Positions 6,166 through 6,734 of a stretch of DNA of 6,734 nucleotides are shown here, in pieces (position 1 is the stretch's first letter; each line of letters begins with the position of its first letter). The notes below the pieces were generated by a model that had not been told where the DNA came from, did no database searches, and saw nothing but the letters and a program-made list of their open reading frames with translations. The stretch spans positions 1-6,734 of the forward strand of contig CAYWXT010000283.1 in the NCBI GenBank assembly GCA_964462125.1, written 5' to 3'. The position numbers were made by a program, and so were the translations under genes. The DNA comes from JAWLFY01 sp964462125. Its GTDB lineage: Bacteria; Planctomycetota; Planctomycetia; Pirellulales; Pirellulaceae.

Positions 6166-6283
6166 TTCATCTTGCCGGTGTCCACCCGCACAGCGCAACG
6201 CACCTACATGTCGACCGCTATTCAGCAACTGTTTCGCTGACAAAAGCCTTGTTCCCCTATTTCTCGTTCTCGAAAGGCCACTC

Positions 6284-6734
6284 ATGTTCAACCACCGTCT
6301 TGCCGTGCCAGCCCAAAATCCACTCCGCCGTGTCCCCCGCCGCAAATCAAAAGTCAACAAGAGGTCGCGACCGAGCCGATCTCGGGCCATGCGCCTGGAG
6401 AACTTGGAGATGCGCGCCCTCTTGACCGGCGTCGTCAATTTAACATCTCCAGACGGTTTTTTGTTCGACGTCGAAGCGGGAGAATTTGCTGCCGGACAAC
6501 TGATCGATGGAACAAACAACGCTTTCGATGGGACGAACAAGCTACAGGTGGGTGGGTCCGACTATAGCCCCACACTTCCACGTAGTGCCAGTGCCACCAT
6601 TCTGGCACAGCAGCAATCGACCTTGACCGCATCTCTTTCGAGCTTTGGCTCGCCCACTACCGTTTTTGATACCAACGTGTCGACAGGCGCGACCGGCGGC
6701 CAGGTGCGGATCAATGCCGGAATCAGTTTAACCA
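6284..6734 (+). CDS. LEPR-XLL motif secreted protein, N-terminal part
   Basis: The frame is open from ATG 6284 to the window end (150 codons, no stop), so the gene is cut off at its 3' end. AAAGG at 6273-6277, six bases before the ATG, is a good ribosome-binding site. The N-terminus is very basic (RRVPRRKSKVNKRSRPSRSR, residues 15-34). It is followed by RLENLEMRALLTG (residues 37-49), a close LEPR-XLL match, which in planctomycetes marks large exported or surface proteins. The following sequence is Ser/Thr/Gly-rich and beta-like (VNLTSPDGFLFDV, LIDGTNNAFDGTNKLQVGG). That segment resembles the opening domain of other planctomycete surface proteins, as far as I recall, without a known function. 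It is 118 bases after the previous gene and may be expressed separately or together with it. Confidence 0.82.
   Translation, partial: MFNHRLAVPAQNPLRRVPRRKSKVNKRSRPSRSRAMRLENLEMRALLTGVVNLTSPDGFLFDVEAGEFAAGQLIDGTNNAFDGTNKLQVGGSDYSPTLPRSASATILAQQQSTLTASLSSFGSPTTVFDTNVSTGATGGQVRINAGISLT

Overview
The window looks like a piece of a planctomycete chromosome, most likely from the Pirellulaceae/Rhodopirellula-like group. The evidence is the GC-rich sequence, two adjacent genes whose N-termini carry the planctomycete LEPR-XLL-type export motif (RRLRAESLETRRVLA and RLENLEMRALLTG), a HAF-repeat secreted protein, a large GGAI/FxxN-repeat secreted protein, and an ECF-like sigma factor of planctomycete style. 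Every gene I accept is on the + strand. The assignment rests on motif recognition only; no search was run.

Layout. Bases 3-2063 are the 3' end of a very large, glycine-rich repeat protein resembling chlamydial Pmp passenger domains; the gene starts before the window. A long REP-like palindrome (2072-2128) follows. Bases 2261-2802 hold a decayed copy of an ECF sigma-factor gene: its upstream region and first codons are kept, about 159 codons covering region sigma-2 are missing in frame, and the sigma-4 helix-turn-helix is intact. Five bases later a HAF-repeat secreted protein begins (2807-4030), followed by a strong hairpin (4072-4105). Bases 4155-4336 are a frameshifted relic of the 3' end of a surface-protein gene whose intact relative lies at 5455-6165. 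Next come the full-length sigma factor (4548-5363), with an upstream region closely matching that of the decayed copy, and the intact LEPR-type small beta protein (5455-6165). A further LEPR-XLL protein starts at 6284 and runs off the window.

Interpretation. The region appears to be a duplicated cassette of ECF sigma gene plus secreted-protein gene. One copy is intact (4548-6165). The other has a sigma gene reduced to its DNA-binding half, a HAF gene in the downstream slot, and a broken tail of the old surface gene. Both downstream genes are preceded by a possible ECF-type promoter (GAAAC ... CGTG). This suggests that the sigma factor controls the neighbouring secreted-protein genes, which is an inference. 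No anti-sigma factor, transposase, integrase, tRNA, rRNA or CRISPR array is visible in the window.
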